The position numbers and the translations under genes were made by a program. From positions 1-62,500 of the forward strand of contig JANRFG010000015.1 in assembly GCA_030725715.1 (NCBI GenBank): a stretch of 62,500 nt of DNA, read 5' to 3'. Origin of the DNA: Opitutales bacterium. Its GTDB lineage: Bacteria; Verrucomicrobiota; Verrucomicrobiia; Opitutales; UBA953. Positions 9,463 to 17,154 of this stretch are shown here, one piece after another. Each line of letters starts with the position of its first letter. Positions within the stretch are counted from its first letter, which is position 1. A model generated the notes under the pieces. That model had not been told where the DNA came from. It did no database searches and worked only from the letters and a program-made list of their open reading frames with translations.

Positions 9463-10134
9463 ATGTCCGACGCCAAGCCCTTGGCCGAGCAGCTCGTCGA
9501 ATGCGAGCAGTGGTGCGCCGCACGTCCGGAGAAAGAGTATGCGCCGGTCGCGGAGCGCGGCCTGCGCGTCCTTACCCAGCATCACGCCGAGCTGACGAAA
9601 TCTCTGCCCGGCCAGATCCCGCAGGCGGACGGGTGGCTCCTCCGTTCCGACGTGATCGGCTTCCTCGGCTGGTTCCTGGTCGCCTTGGTGTCGGTCGCGG
9701 GCACGGCGATGATCTTCGTGTCGGTCTTCAGGTTCCTCGAGCGTACCGAGCACCCCTTCCTTTACGCGACGTTACTGACCTTGCTGATCTCCGCCTTGAT
9801 GGCCTATGCGCCTCTGCGGATGCTGCTGCGGAGTCACGAGCTCATCTTCGGCGACGACGCCTTGATGATCCGTCGACGCGTCTTCGGTCGTCTCGACCAT
9901 GAGTGGCGGCTGCCGGTGGGCGAAGCAGTCCGCGTCGGGCTTGCCTATCGCGGTGCCCAGGGGCGTCGTCGTGGGAACCGTGGCGGCACTTACGCCAAGT
10001 TGTCCCTGGTCGTGGGGTCGGGCGACGCCGAGATCGCGCTCGGCGATGACCTGAATCACGACGAACGCGCCCGCCTGGCCATCCTCATCGATCACTACTA
10101 TAACGGCTCCGGCGAAGTTCCTCGCCCCGTCTGA
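9463..10134 (+). CDS. Two-TM membrane protein of unknown function (paralogue 1)
   Basis: A 223-residue protein I do not recognise by name. It has a soluble N-terminal region (1-60), two hydrophobic helices (about 66-90 and 98-118), then a beta-rich cytoplasmic domain starting ELIFGDDALMIRRRVFG and containing LPVGEAVRVGLAYRG. It ends with ILIDHYYNG. The layout of TM pair plus a short PH-like domain that follows an 'equation'-type strand is reminiscent of bacterial PH-domain membrane proteins, but that is only a fold impression. It sits 27 bp upstream of a clear paralogue, indicating tandem duplication and probable co-expression. Confidence 0.7.
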   Translation: MSDAKPLAEQLVECEQWCAARPEKEYAPVAERGLRVLTQHHAELTKSLPGQIPQADGWLLRSDVIGFLGWFLVALVSVAGTAMIFVSVFRFLERTEHPFLYATLLTLLISALMAYAPLRMLLRSHELIFGDDALMIRRRVFGRLDHEWRLPVGEAVRVGLAYRGAQGRRRGNRGGTYAKLSLVVGSGDAEIALGDDLNHDERARLAILIDHYYNGSGEVPRPV

Positions 10135-10161
10135 GGCGGTCGCTTCAATCCAAAGAGACAC

Positions 10162-10839
10162 ATGGGACTACGCGAAGAATTCCTGGCCAAATTCGCCCGC
10201 CTCAAGGCCGAGGCGGAAGCCCGGCAGGCGTCGATGGCGGCCGGACGTGAGGCTAAGGTCTTGACCGACGACGAGGTGGCCCGCGGCCATCCGAAAGTGA
10301 AGGTCGAGTCCGGCTTCCAGGGCGTCAGCTACGGCGTACGGCTCGGGACTGCGTTCGGGTGGTTATGGCTGATCTTCACCTGCGTCCACTGTGTCGCGCT
10401 CTTCTATGGGATGTCCCAAGGCTCGGTAAAGGTGAACGGCCGGATGGTCACGCAGCCTGACTGGTGGCACTTCGCGTTGCTGGCGCTCTTCTACGTGCCG
10501 TTCTTCCTGGTCGGCTTCGCCTTCACCATCGCGCGCTACCGCCTGACGCTGACCGATGAGCTCGTGACCCTGCGTTGGCGAATCCTGCCTTATCTCGGCT
10601 GGACGTCGACCTTGCCCGCCGGCGACGCGGTGAAGGTCACTTTGGCTTTCCGGGGCTCCAAGCAGAACAAGCAGCCGGTAGACGCAGTCGTCGTCGCCTC
10701 GCAGGGCAAGGAGATCCACTTCGGCGCGTTCCTCCCGGAGGACGTCAAAGAGCACCTGGCCGGGCTCATCCGACATTACTATGGTGACGCGCCGTCTGCG
10801 GATGTCGGCTCGGCTGCTCCGTTCATCGCGAACCCCTGA
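10162..10839 (+). CDS. Two-TM membrane protein of unknown function (paralogue 2)
   Basis: A 225-residue protein, paralogous to the preceding gene. An N-terminal charged helix rich in Ala/Glu/Lys (about 5-35) precedes two TM helices (about 62-85 and 103-123). A C-terminal domain then contains LPAGDAVKVTLAFRG and LIRHYYGD, aligned with LPVGEAVRVGLAYRG and LIDHYYNG in its neighbour. The N-terminal cytoplasmic parts differ, so the pair has diverged mainly before the membrane helices. No enzymatic motif is visible. The function is unknown; a heteromeric membrane pair is plausible from the tandem arrangement. The stop at 10839 lies 4 bp from the convergent sialidase stop. Confidence 0.7.
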   Translation: MGLREEFLAKFARLKAEAEARQASMAAGREAKVLTDDEVARGHPKVKVESGFQGVSYGVRLGTAFGWLWLIFTCVHCVALFYGMSQGSVKVNGRMVTQPDWWHFALLALFYVPFFLVGFAFTIARYRLTLTDELVTLRWRILPYLGWTSTLPAGDAVKVTLAFRGSKQNKQPVDAVVVASQGKEIHFGAFLPEDVKEHLAGLIRHYYGDAPSADVGSAAPFIANP

Positions 10840-10842
10840 GAC

Positions 10843-11931
10843 TCAGCGGCCGGCCGGATCGATGGCGCGGAACTTGACGACGGTGTTGCTGGCCGGCTCG
10901 TAGAGCACGCCGATACGTCCGTCCTTCAGGAGCGCCATGCTGCTATAAGCGAACGGTCCGGGGAACGCCAAGCGTGAGCTCGCCCAAGTGCGGCCATCAT
11001 CGTGCGTGAGGCGCAGCGTGCCGTTGGCGCGCTTGGGTCCGGCGGCATTAAGGAAGGCGATGGTACGGTCATCCAGACGAAGCAGGCTGCCTTGGCAGAT
11101 GGGGTCGGTCAGGGTGGCGTCCTCGGCGGCCTGGCTCCAGGTCTCGCCGGCGTCTTGTGACCAAGAAATCTTGCGCAGGCTGGACCCGCGACGCCAGCTG
11201 CGAGAATTCAGGTAAAGGCCGCCGCCCGCGGACTCGGCCACCTGAACTTCATTCAATTGGATTGTTTCGGTCTGCGGCACTTTCTCGCCGCGCTTCCAGG
11301 TGGCGCCGGCGTCGTCGCTATAGGCGACCCAGTTGAAGAAGTTCTTCTTTGCGTCCTGAGAGTTGAAGGGGATGACAAGTCGGCCGGCCTTGGGGCCGCT
11401 CTTGAGCTGGATACCGATGCCAGGGCCAGAAGCGGTGGTGATGGCTTCCTTTGGCTTCAGGGTCGCGGAAACATCGGTCGGCTTGCTCCATGTCACGCCA
11501 TCGTCGTCGGAGGTCACGTAGCAAGAGCGATTGCCTTTCGGATCGGCTGGTCCGGCGGGCAGCTTCCCGAATTCATGGCTGCCGCTGGGAAAAACCTGAT
11601 AGAAAAGGAAGATGCGGCCGGACTTGGTTTCCTGGACAAGGCAAGGGTTGTTGCAGCTATCCGCACCTTGTTCGTAGGCGACCTTGGGCTTGGACCACGT
11701 GGCACCTTCGTCCTTGGAGAAGGAGATCACCAAGTCGTTGCCGGCTTGGTCGGTCGGCTTGTCGCGGCCTTCGGCGACGGCGAGCAGCGTGCCCTTCTGC
11801 GTGCGTAGCAGCGAAGGGATACGCACCGAAGGATGCGACAGGTTCTGCTTGGCTTCGAAGACGACGATGTCTGAGCCGTCGGCCGCGAAGGAGTGGACGC
11901 AGAGCAGGCTGAGAAGGAGGGCGAGTCGCAT
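10843..11931 (-). CDS. Exo-alpha-sialidase (neuraminidase), exported
   Basis: A 362-residue six-bladed propeller hydrolase that releases terminal sialic acids. A signal peptide (residues 1-16) is followed by the RIP motif (VRIPSLLRT, residues 36-44), which supplies one of the three arginines binding the carboxylate, then the acidic EGR. At least four Asp-box repeats are visible: SKDEGATW, SDDDGVTW, SDDAGATW and SQDAGETW, with a fifth, HDDGRTW. Near the C-terminus AYSSMALLKDG contains the expected nucleophilic Tyr region. It is the last gene of a leftward operon whose other members import and cleave sialic acid; the NanA-type gene stops 3 bp upstream. Confidence 0.88.
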   Translation of the reverse strand: MRLALLLSLLCVHSFAADGSDIVVFEAKQNLSHPSVRIPSLLRTQKGTLLAVAEGRDKPTDQAGNDLVISFSKDEGATWSKPKVAYEQGADSCNNPCLVQETKSGRIFLFYQVFPSGSHEFGKLPAGPADPKGNRSCYVTSDDDGVTWSKPTDVSATLKPKEAITTASGPGIGIQLKSGPKAGRLVIPFNSQDAKKNFFNWVAYSDDAGATWKRGEKVPQTETIQLNEVQVAESAGGGLYLNSRSWRRGSSLRKISWSQDAGETWSQAAEDATLTDPICQGSLLRLDDRTIAFLNAAGPKRANGTLRLTHDDGRTWASSRLAFPGPFAYSSMALLKDGRIGVLYEPASNTVVKFRAIDPAGR

Positions 11932-11933
11932 GT

Positions 11934-12851
11934 TTAGAAATTCCAGCTGAAGAAGCCGATGGCTTCGAGTTCACCGATCATCTTCTTGGTCTCGGTGGCG
12001 TCGGGGTTGCCGTTGGGTAGGCGGGCGGGGCCGAGCGGCACGCCGAGGTGGCCCATCAAGGCCTTGGCCGCGCCCATGTAGCCATGCTTGGCGAGGATAT
12101 CGACGACCGGTTGGACCTTGGCCTGTTCGGCTTCGGCCTGGGCAGCGTCGCCTTTGGCCTGCGCCGAGATGGTGCGGAGCAAGGGGCCCGGGTTGAAGTT
12201 GTAGGTGCTGCCTACGCCGGCGGTGGCGCCGGCGCGGAGCGCGGCGAGGAAACGTTCATCGATGCCGTAGGGCAGATCGAAGCGGCCGGCTTCGAGCGCC
12301 TGAGCCCGACGCATCGCGTCGAGGTCCGGGTTGGAATACTTCACGCCGGCGAGGTTCGGGATAATCGGCGAAGCTGCCTTCAGGAATTCGTCGACCGGGA
12401 AGCCGCTGATGCTGGTCATGCCGGGGATATCGTAATAATAGAACGGCGTCCGTGGGGCGGCCTGGGCGACCATCGCGCAACTGGCCACGAGGTCCGCCAT
12501 CGTGCGGGGCTTGAAGTAGGATGGCGCGATCATCGACACGGCCTTGGCCTTATTCTTCTCCGCGTGGGCGGCGAGTTGCGCTGCTTCAGTTAGGCAGTTC
12601 GCGCCAACGTGCACGATGACATCGATGCCGGTCGCCGGGCCCACGGCGGCCCAGCGGTCGTTCAGTTCCGCGCGTTCCGTGGCGGTGAGAGAGCTACTTT
12701 CACCGGTGGTGCCGCCGATGAAGACGGACGTGATGCCGTGGCTACGAAGAAAGGCGGCCTGTTGCTCGACGACGGCGAGGTTCATCGACCCGTCGGCATG
12801 GAAAGGCGTGTGGGTGGCCGTGCAGAGGCCAGTGAACTTGAAGGCGGACAT
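11934..12851 (-). CDS. nanA: N-acetylneuraminate lyase / DapA-family aldolase
   Basis: A 305-residue class I TIM-barrel aldolase of the DHDPS/NAL family. GGTTGES (46-52) is the substrate-carboxylate loop, Tyr140 in YYYDIPG is the proton-relay tyrosine, and Lys171 in AGVKYSNPD is the Schiff-base lysine. The gene lies between a sialidase and an MFS transporter in a sialic-acid operon. I therefore assign cleavage of N-acetylneuraminate to N-acetylmannosamine and pyruvate, rather than lysine biosynthesis. The ATG at 12851 is chosen because the upstream open frame runs antisense through the transporter. It starts 3 bp after the MFS stop and ends 3 bp before the sialidase start. Confidence 0.85.
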   Translation of the reverse strand: MSAFKFTGLCTATHTPFHADGSMNLAVVEQQAAFLRSHGITSVFIGGTTGESSSLTATERAELNDRWAAVGPATGIDVIVHVGANCLTEAAQLAAHAEKNKAKAVSMIAPSYFKPRTMADLVASCAMVAQAAPRTPFYYYDIPGMTSISGFPVDEFLKAASPIIPNLAGVKYSNPDLDAMRRAQALEAGRFDLPYGIDERFLAALRAGATAGVGSTYNFNPGPLLRTISAQAKGDAAQAEAEQAKVQPVVDILAKHGYMGAAKALMGHLGVPLGPARLPNGNPDATETKKMIGELEAIGFFSWNF

Positions 12852-12853
12852 GG

Positions 12854-14080
12854 TCAGGAGGTGGTGCTTTCGCGCGGGCGGATGCAGAGCGCGATGAAGA
12901 TGGAGAGCAAGGCGATGCCGGCGAAGACGCCGAAGATAAGGTTCAGTGGCATGTGCTGGTCTCGCAAGACGCCGAAGATCCAATCGGCGAAGCCGCCGCA
13001 GCTGATGCTTACGAAGTTCATCAGGCCATAGCCCGTGGCGCGATGTTCCGGTCCGACCAGCTGGCAGAGGATGGGCATGCTGTTGCAATCGAAGAAGCCC
13101 CAGCCAATTCCGAAGACGATGAGGAAGAGCACGGCCATGAGCAGGGTGGACGCGTTGCCCACGCCGAAGAGGGCCGGCAGGAGCAGGAACGTACCGATTG
13201 CGCTGACAAAGATACGACCGCGGATATTCGTACGCATCCAGCGGTCCGCGAGCCAGCCTCCGAGCACCGCGCCGACAATAGCGGCGACTTGCCAATAAAG
13301 CACCGCGGAGACGCCAGCCTTGCCTTGGCCAAGGTTGAAGCGTTCGCGGAGGATGTCGGGCATCCAGTCGCGCACGACCCATGCCGCCATGGCGGGCAAG
13401 GTGAAGTAAACCACAAGGAGCAGGAAGCTGGGATTGCCAAAGAGCGTGCGGACGGTCGAGGCCGCGGTCGGGCTGACCGTTGCCTGCTCGGTCGCCGGTC
13501 GGTTGCGCAGGAATAGGAAAAGCGGTAAGGAATAGGCGATGCCGAGTAGGCCGCACCACGCGAAGGCGCCGCGCCAGCCGATGGTCGGCTCGTCCGCGGC
13601 GTAGCCGGCGAAGCCACCGATGATCACGCCGATGTAGATGCCCATCTGGTGGAGGCCAATTGCGCGTGAACGCGTCGGTCCGAGGTGGTAGTCGGCGATG
13701 AGCGCGAGCGCGGCGGGAATGTAGAAAGCTTCGCTGACGCCCATGATGGCGCGCGTCCAGAGCAGTTGATCGTAGTTATTGACCTGGCCGGTGGCCCAAG
13801 TGACCGCGGACCACGCGAAGAGGCTGAAGCAGATGACGTGACGTCGGCTGACTCGGTCGGCGAGGTAGCCGCCGATGGGGCTGAAGATTGCGTAGACCCA
13901 TTTGAATGAACCAAGGACCAGGCCCCACTGCGCCTTGGTCTGAATGTCTGGCAGGTCGCCGAGCATGGACGACTTCATCGTCGCGAGCATCTGGCGGTCG
14001 AGGTAGTTGAGCAACGCGACCGGGATGAGTAGCATGACGACCAGCCATGCCGTGCGGGAGGCGGAAGGAGTTTCGCTCAT
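12854..14080 (-). CDS. MFS transporter, probable sialic acid importer
   Basis: A 408-residue inner-membrane permease with about twelve TM segments. TM1 contains LLNYLDRQML, and the loop 2-3 motif GGYLADRVSRR matches the MFS signature. The second-half equivalent is GGWLADRWMR. It lies between a secreted Kelch mutarotase and a NanA-type lyase, so import of N-acetylneuraminate (NanT-like role) is the best guess, inferred from context. I set the start at ATG 14080 because it overlaps the upstream Kelch gene's TGA as ATGA, a translational-coupling arrangement. The longer open frame upstream is Arg/Pro-rich antisense sequence. Confidence 0.83.
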   Translation of the reverse strand: MSETPSASRTAWLVVMLLIPVALLNYLDRQMLATMKSSMLGDLPDIQTKAQWGLVLGSFKWVYAIFSPIGGYLADRVSRRHVICFSLFAWSAVTWATGQVNNYDQLLWTRAIMGVSEAFYIPAALALIADYHLGPTRSRAIGLHQMGIYIGVIIGGFAGYAADEPTIGWRGAFAWCGLLGIAYSLPLFLFLRNRPATEQATVSPTAASTVRTLFGNPSFLLLVVYFTLPAMAAWVVRDWMPDILRERFNLGQGKAGVSAVLYWQVAAIVGAVLGGWLADRWMRTNIRGRIFVSAIGTFLLLPALFGVGNASTLLMAVLFLIVFGIGWGFFDCNSMPILCQLVGPEHRATGYGLMNFVSISCGGFADWIFGVLRDQHMPLNLIFGVFAGIALLSIFIALCIRPRESTTS

Positions 14081-15126
14081 CGGTATTTGGCCGGGATCGG
14101 CCACCGGGTGAGCCTGGGGGTGCGGACGCCGGGGCGCACCTCGCCGCTCACGGTGACAAGGTCGTCGCCCAGTCTTAAGAGCGGCGCGACCGCGACGGGA
14201 TGCGGCCACTCGCCGAGGTCGGTCACCTCGAGGGACTCGAGGTCGATCGCGAAGATGCGGCGGGCGAGACCGGTGTGCGTCTCGTAGGGGTGTCCGTATT
14301 GCGTGCCGTCGTCACCGCCCACGAAGAAAAGGTGCGTCGCCGTCGCCACGCCCGGCCCGGCGGCGCCGGCGAGCGCATGGGGCAGGCCGTGGAAGCGGTT
14401 GCCGGCGTCGAGCGACGACTGGAAGGCGAGGTTCTCGTGGTAGTCGCGGAACGGCTTGCCATCCTTGGCGGAGAGCGAGCAGCCGCCGCCCCAGAGCAGC
14501 AGGTTCGGGCCGGCGCCGACGAGCGGGATGATCCGGCCGAAGCTCGGGTCGGCGTCGGTCGTGCGCCAGCCTTTCTCGGGCGCGTCGAGGTCGAGCGACG
14601 TCAGCGTCGGGATCGCCTCCGTCGCATCCGGTCCGTCCGTCCCGCCGAGGATGACGAGATGTCCTTTGGTCGCGGTGAAGCCGCCGTAGGCCCGCGGACG
14701 CGGGAGGTCGGGCCCGAAGCGGGTCACCTTGCCGTCGAGGCCGATCCGCCAGACGCCGGCGCGGTGGCCGTCGGCCGCGGCGCCGCCGGCGAACACCAGG
14801 GCGTCTCGCCGGGGGGTCGCGCAGAAAGCGGCCCCGACCAATCCTTCGGGCAGTTCGCCGAGTTTGCTCCAGCTCCAGACGCCGTCCTTGCGCGCGAGCC
14901 TGAGGATGTCCTTGTGATATTTCCGCGGGCCGCCTTGCCAGGGCATCTTGTCCGGGAAGTTGCTGCCTCCGGCCGCCACGATGACCTCGCTGCCATCGGC
15001 TTCGCGGAGGACGGCGGCGATCATCCCGGCCCGGCCGAGAGGGTCGGGCAGGTCCGGCAAAGGCTCGCCCTGCGCGCCGGCGAGCGCCGCCACGAACAGG
15101 CCGAGCAATGGGGTGAGGCGGAGCAT
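14077..15126 (-). CDS. Exported Kelch-repeat protein, N-acetylneuraminate mutarotase-like
   Basis: A 349-residue Kelch beta-propeller with a signal peptide (LTPLLGLFVAALAGAQG). Hallmarks of the sialate-mutarotase (NanM / cyclically permuted mutarotase) group are VAAGGSNFPD early in the chain, repeated hydrophobic-GG turns (ALVFAGGAA, LVILGGTDG, LLLWGGGCS, LFFVGGDDG) and the terminal SGEVRPGVRTP. NanM-type enzymes speed interconversion of alpha and beta anomers of sialic acid released by sialidase, helping uptake. It is followed with a 4-nt overlap by the MFS gene and preceded, 55 bp upstream, by a second Kelch gene of the same strand. Confidence 0.8.
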   Translation of the reverse strand: MLRLTPLLGLFVAALAGAQGEPLPDLPDPLGRAGMIAAVLREADGSEVIVAAGGSNFPDKMPWQGGPRKYHKDILRLARKDGVWSWSKLGELPEGLVGAAFCATPRRDALVFAGGAAADGHRAGVWRIGLDGKVTRFGPDLPRPRAYGGFTATKGHLVILGGTDGPDATEAIPTLTSLDLDAPEKGWRTTDADPSFGRIIPLVGAGPNLLLWGGGCSLSAKDGKPFRDYHENLAFQSSLDAGNRFHGLPHALAGAAGPGVATATHLFFVGGDDGTQYGHPYETHTGLARRIFAIDLESLEVTDLGEWPHPVAVAPLLRLGDDLVTVSGEVRPGVRTPRLTRWPIPAKYR

Positions 15127-15181
15127 GGCGCCGGGGTGAGGCGTTTATAGCCCGTCTCCGCCGCCCCGCCAGTCCCAATGA

Positions 15182-16153
15182 TTATTCCGCGCGCAGCAGC
15201 CAGCCTTCGGCGGAGCGCACGAACGGACGCAGCTCGCCGTTGGTCAGGGCGTAACCGCCGGACCACTTCGTGCAACCGGTGGACAGTACGTTGGCGGAGC
15301 CTGCTTCGGCCTCGGTCCAGGTGTCCGTCGATTTGTCGTAAGCGAGGACGGTCTTCGCGTAGCCGGGATGTTTGGCCGCTTCGACCTTGCCCGCCAGCTG
15401 GCCGTCGTCGCCACCGAGCACGAGGATCTCGTTCTCGAACACCGGGCAGGGCGAGGGCGCGCCGGCGACCGGCCGGGGCAGCGCGGAAAGACGGCGCCAT
15501 TCCTTGCCGAGCGTGAAGGCATGGCAGTCGGTGAGGAACTCGCGATCGACGCCCTTGGCGCCGGGGCTCAGCGCGATGCCGCCGAAAAGGTAGAACGTAT
15601 CCTTCGTGCCGGCGGACTGGGCGAGCATGCGGCCCGAGCCGGCGCAGAGCGGGAGTTCCCTCCAGCCGGCGTTGAGGTTCGCGAGGTCGATGGCGAAGGC
15701 GCTGGACGACGCCGCGGTGGCGTCGGGGCGCTCGGTGCCGCCGGCGACGATGACCTTGCTGCCGACGAGGGCGCCGGTCGCGTAGGCCAGCGGGCGTGGC
15801 AGGAAGGGGAAGGGACGGACCTTCAGCTCGCCGTCCTCGACGGCCAGCGTGTAGCAGTCCGCGTAGTGGCGATGGGAATCGGCGCCGCCGATCATGAGCA
15901 GGCCCTGGCGGATCGAGACGCCGACGCCGTAGCCGCAAGGGCGGGGAAGCTTGCCGACCGTCGCCCACTTCTTGGAGCGCGTGCTGCTGAGCGAATAGAC
16001 CGTGTCATGCCAGACCTTCGCGCCGCCTTCCCAGGCCGGCTTGTCGGGATAGTTCGAGCCGCCGCCGCAGAGCAGCAGGTCGCCGGAGGTGCCCACGAAG
16101 GCGCCGCCGACGCCGGGGGCGTTGGGAGTTTCAGGAAGTCGGGTCCAGCGCAT
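15182..16153 (-). CDS. Kelch-repeat protein, second N-acetylneuraminate mutarotase-like
   Basis: A 323-residue Kelch propeller, first gene of the leftward sialic-acid operon. It starts MRWTRLPETPNAPGVGG and soon contains LLCGGGSNYPDKPAWEGG, equivalent to the GGSNFPD motif of its neighbour. Further GG turns are LLMIGGADS, VIVAGGTER, YLFGGIAL and ILVLGGDDG. No signal peptide is seen from this start, nor from an upstream ATG ten codons earlier, so unlike its neighbour it may be cytoplasmic. Two mutarotase-like proteins, one exported and one not, in one operon is unusual. The function is inferred from family and context. Confidence 0.75.
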   Translation of the reverse strand: MRWTRLPETPNAPGVGGAFVGTSGDLLLCGGGSNYPDKPAWEGGAKVWHDTVYSLSSTRSKKWATVGKLPRPCGYGVGVSIRQGLLMIGGADSHRHYADCYTLAVEDGELKVRPFPFLPRPLAYATGALVGSKVIVAGGTERPDATAASSSAFAIDLANLNAGWRELPLCAGSGRMLAQSAGTKDTFYLFGGIALSPGAKGVDREFLTDCHAFTLGKEWRRLSALPRPVAGAPSPCPVFENEILVLGGDDGQLAGKVEAAKHPGYAKTVLAYDKSTDTWTEAEAGSANVLSTGCTKWSGGYALTNGELRPFVRSAEGWLLRAE

Positions 16154-16309
16154 GGGAATACGCACAAGGAAGACAGCCCGCACAGGGGAGTCCAGAGATT
16201 AGGGGGCCGTGGGGTGAATGTCGTCGCGACCCCTGTAGACCTGAGCCTTTTCGGATGATTGCGGTGTTTTTGGCCGGAGGGTGCCTGGTCCGATGGGTCG
16301 AGGATTTGT

Positions 16310-16340
16310 TTGACAGAGCCGCCCTGACCTTGCCTTGATT
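16310..16340 (+). promoter_or_regulatory. Possible promoter of tRNA-Asn
   Basis: A consensus -35 TTGACA lies at 16310-16315 and a weak -10-like TTGATT at 16335-16340, spaced by 19 nt and ending 15 nt before the tRNA. The -35 is exact; the -10 and the spacing are poor. The rest of the 16154-16355 gap shows no ORF. Confidence 0.35.
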
Positions 16341-16355
16341 GGACTCCTTTCGCAC

Positions 16356-16430
<75 letters not shown>

Positions 16431-16521
16431 GAAAGGACTCTTTCCTCTCCCCGGCCCACCGGGGAAGGTCCCTGAACCTTCTCCTTGACCATCCGAAGGG
16501 TTGCGGGAGGATGCTCGGACC

Positions 16522-16641
16522 ATGGGTCAACAGAGCAATAAAGTCATCAAGCGTCGCCGTCGCCGCGCCTACCTCGAGCGCAAGAAGGACCGCGTCAAGA
16601 TCGCCCGCGCCGCCGCGAGCAAAAAGAAGGCCAAGAAGTGA
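16522..16641 (+). CDS. Very small basic protein, AURKAIP1/COX24-domain-like
   Basis: A 39-residue protein, too short for most gene callers: MGQQSNKVIKRRRRRAYLER then KKDRVKIARAAASKKKAKK. About half the residues are Lys or Arg. The core K-R-R-R-R-(A)-Y-(L)-x-R-K-K resembles the AURKAIP1/COX24 domain, whose mitochondrial members (mS38) are small ribosomal-subunit proteins. Short bacterial relatives occur in Bacteroidota and PVC bacteria. The match is from memory of the family pattern, not a search. The stop TGA overlaps the GTG start of the next gene (GTGA), which is good evidence that it is translated. I infer RNA or ribosome binding. Confidence 0.75.
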   Translation: MGQQSNKVIKRRRRRAYLERKKDRVKIARAAASKKKAKK

Positions 16642-17150
16642 GCCGAGCGGTGGGCCAGGCCTCTCTGTGGGCCGCGCTCGCTGCGCTGCTCTTCGCGGGT
16701 TGCGACACCCCGGTGATCTCGTCCGACGAGGTCCCCGGCATCTCGTATGTCAATGAGCGCCGCCGCACGGCCGCCGACGCCGCCCGTGCGTCCGAATTGC
16801 TGGGCGCCAAGGAGGACCATGGTGCCGACGTCGTCTTCCGCACCGACCCTGCCGCCCGCGGAGGCCATTACTACTACATCAAGCTCGCCGACGCTCCGCC
16901 GGCCGACGCCCGTCTCGTGCTGCAGGTCGTCCGCACGGAGAACACTCCCGCGGAGCGTTACGAATTTCCGGCCCGCTTCCGTCCGGGCTTCCCGTTCGGA
17001 GAGGTTGTCATCGGTCTGACCGGCAAGCAGGCCGGCGACGCGAAGTGGCGGCCGATCGCCTGGCGCGTCTCGGTCGTCGACGCCAAGGGCAAGGTCCTCG
17101 CCGCCAAGCACAGCTTCCTCTGGGGCACGCCCCGCGACCTCGGACGCTGA
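16638..17150 (+). CDS. Putative lipoprotein of unknown function
   Basis: A 170-residue protein with an N-terminal hydrophobic segment ending in LLFAGC, a fitting lipobox with acylated Cys at about residue 22, followed by DTPVISSDE. The mature part contains HYYYIKLADAPP and VVRTENTPAERYEFPARF, and looks like a small beta-sandwich. I recognise no family. The start is a GTG overlapping the stop of the preceding 39-residue gene by 4 nt, which argues for translational coupling. It precedes the glycosylase gene by 4 bp, so the three probably form one transcript. Confidence 0.72.
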   Translation: MSRAVGQASLWAALAALLFAGCDTPVISSDEVPGISYVNERRRTAADAARASELLGAKEDHGADVVFRTDPAARGGHYYYIKLADAPPADARLVLQVVRTENTPAERYEFPARFRPGFPFGEVVIGLTGKQAGDAKWRPIAWRVSVVDAKGKVLAAKHSFLWGTPRDLGR

Positions 17151-17154
17151 GTCC

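Noticed and set aside
12852-13559. Upstream extension of the NanA-like gene
   Set aside because: It is an antisense shadow of the MFS transporter, Arg/Pro/Leu-rich. The lyase starts at 12851.
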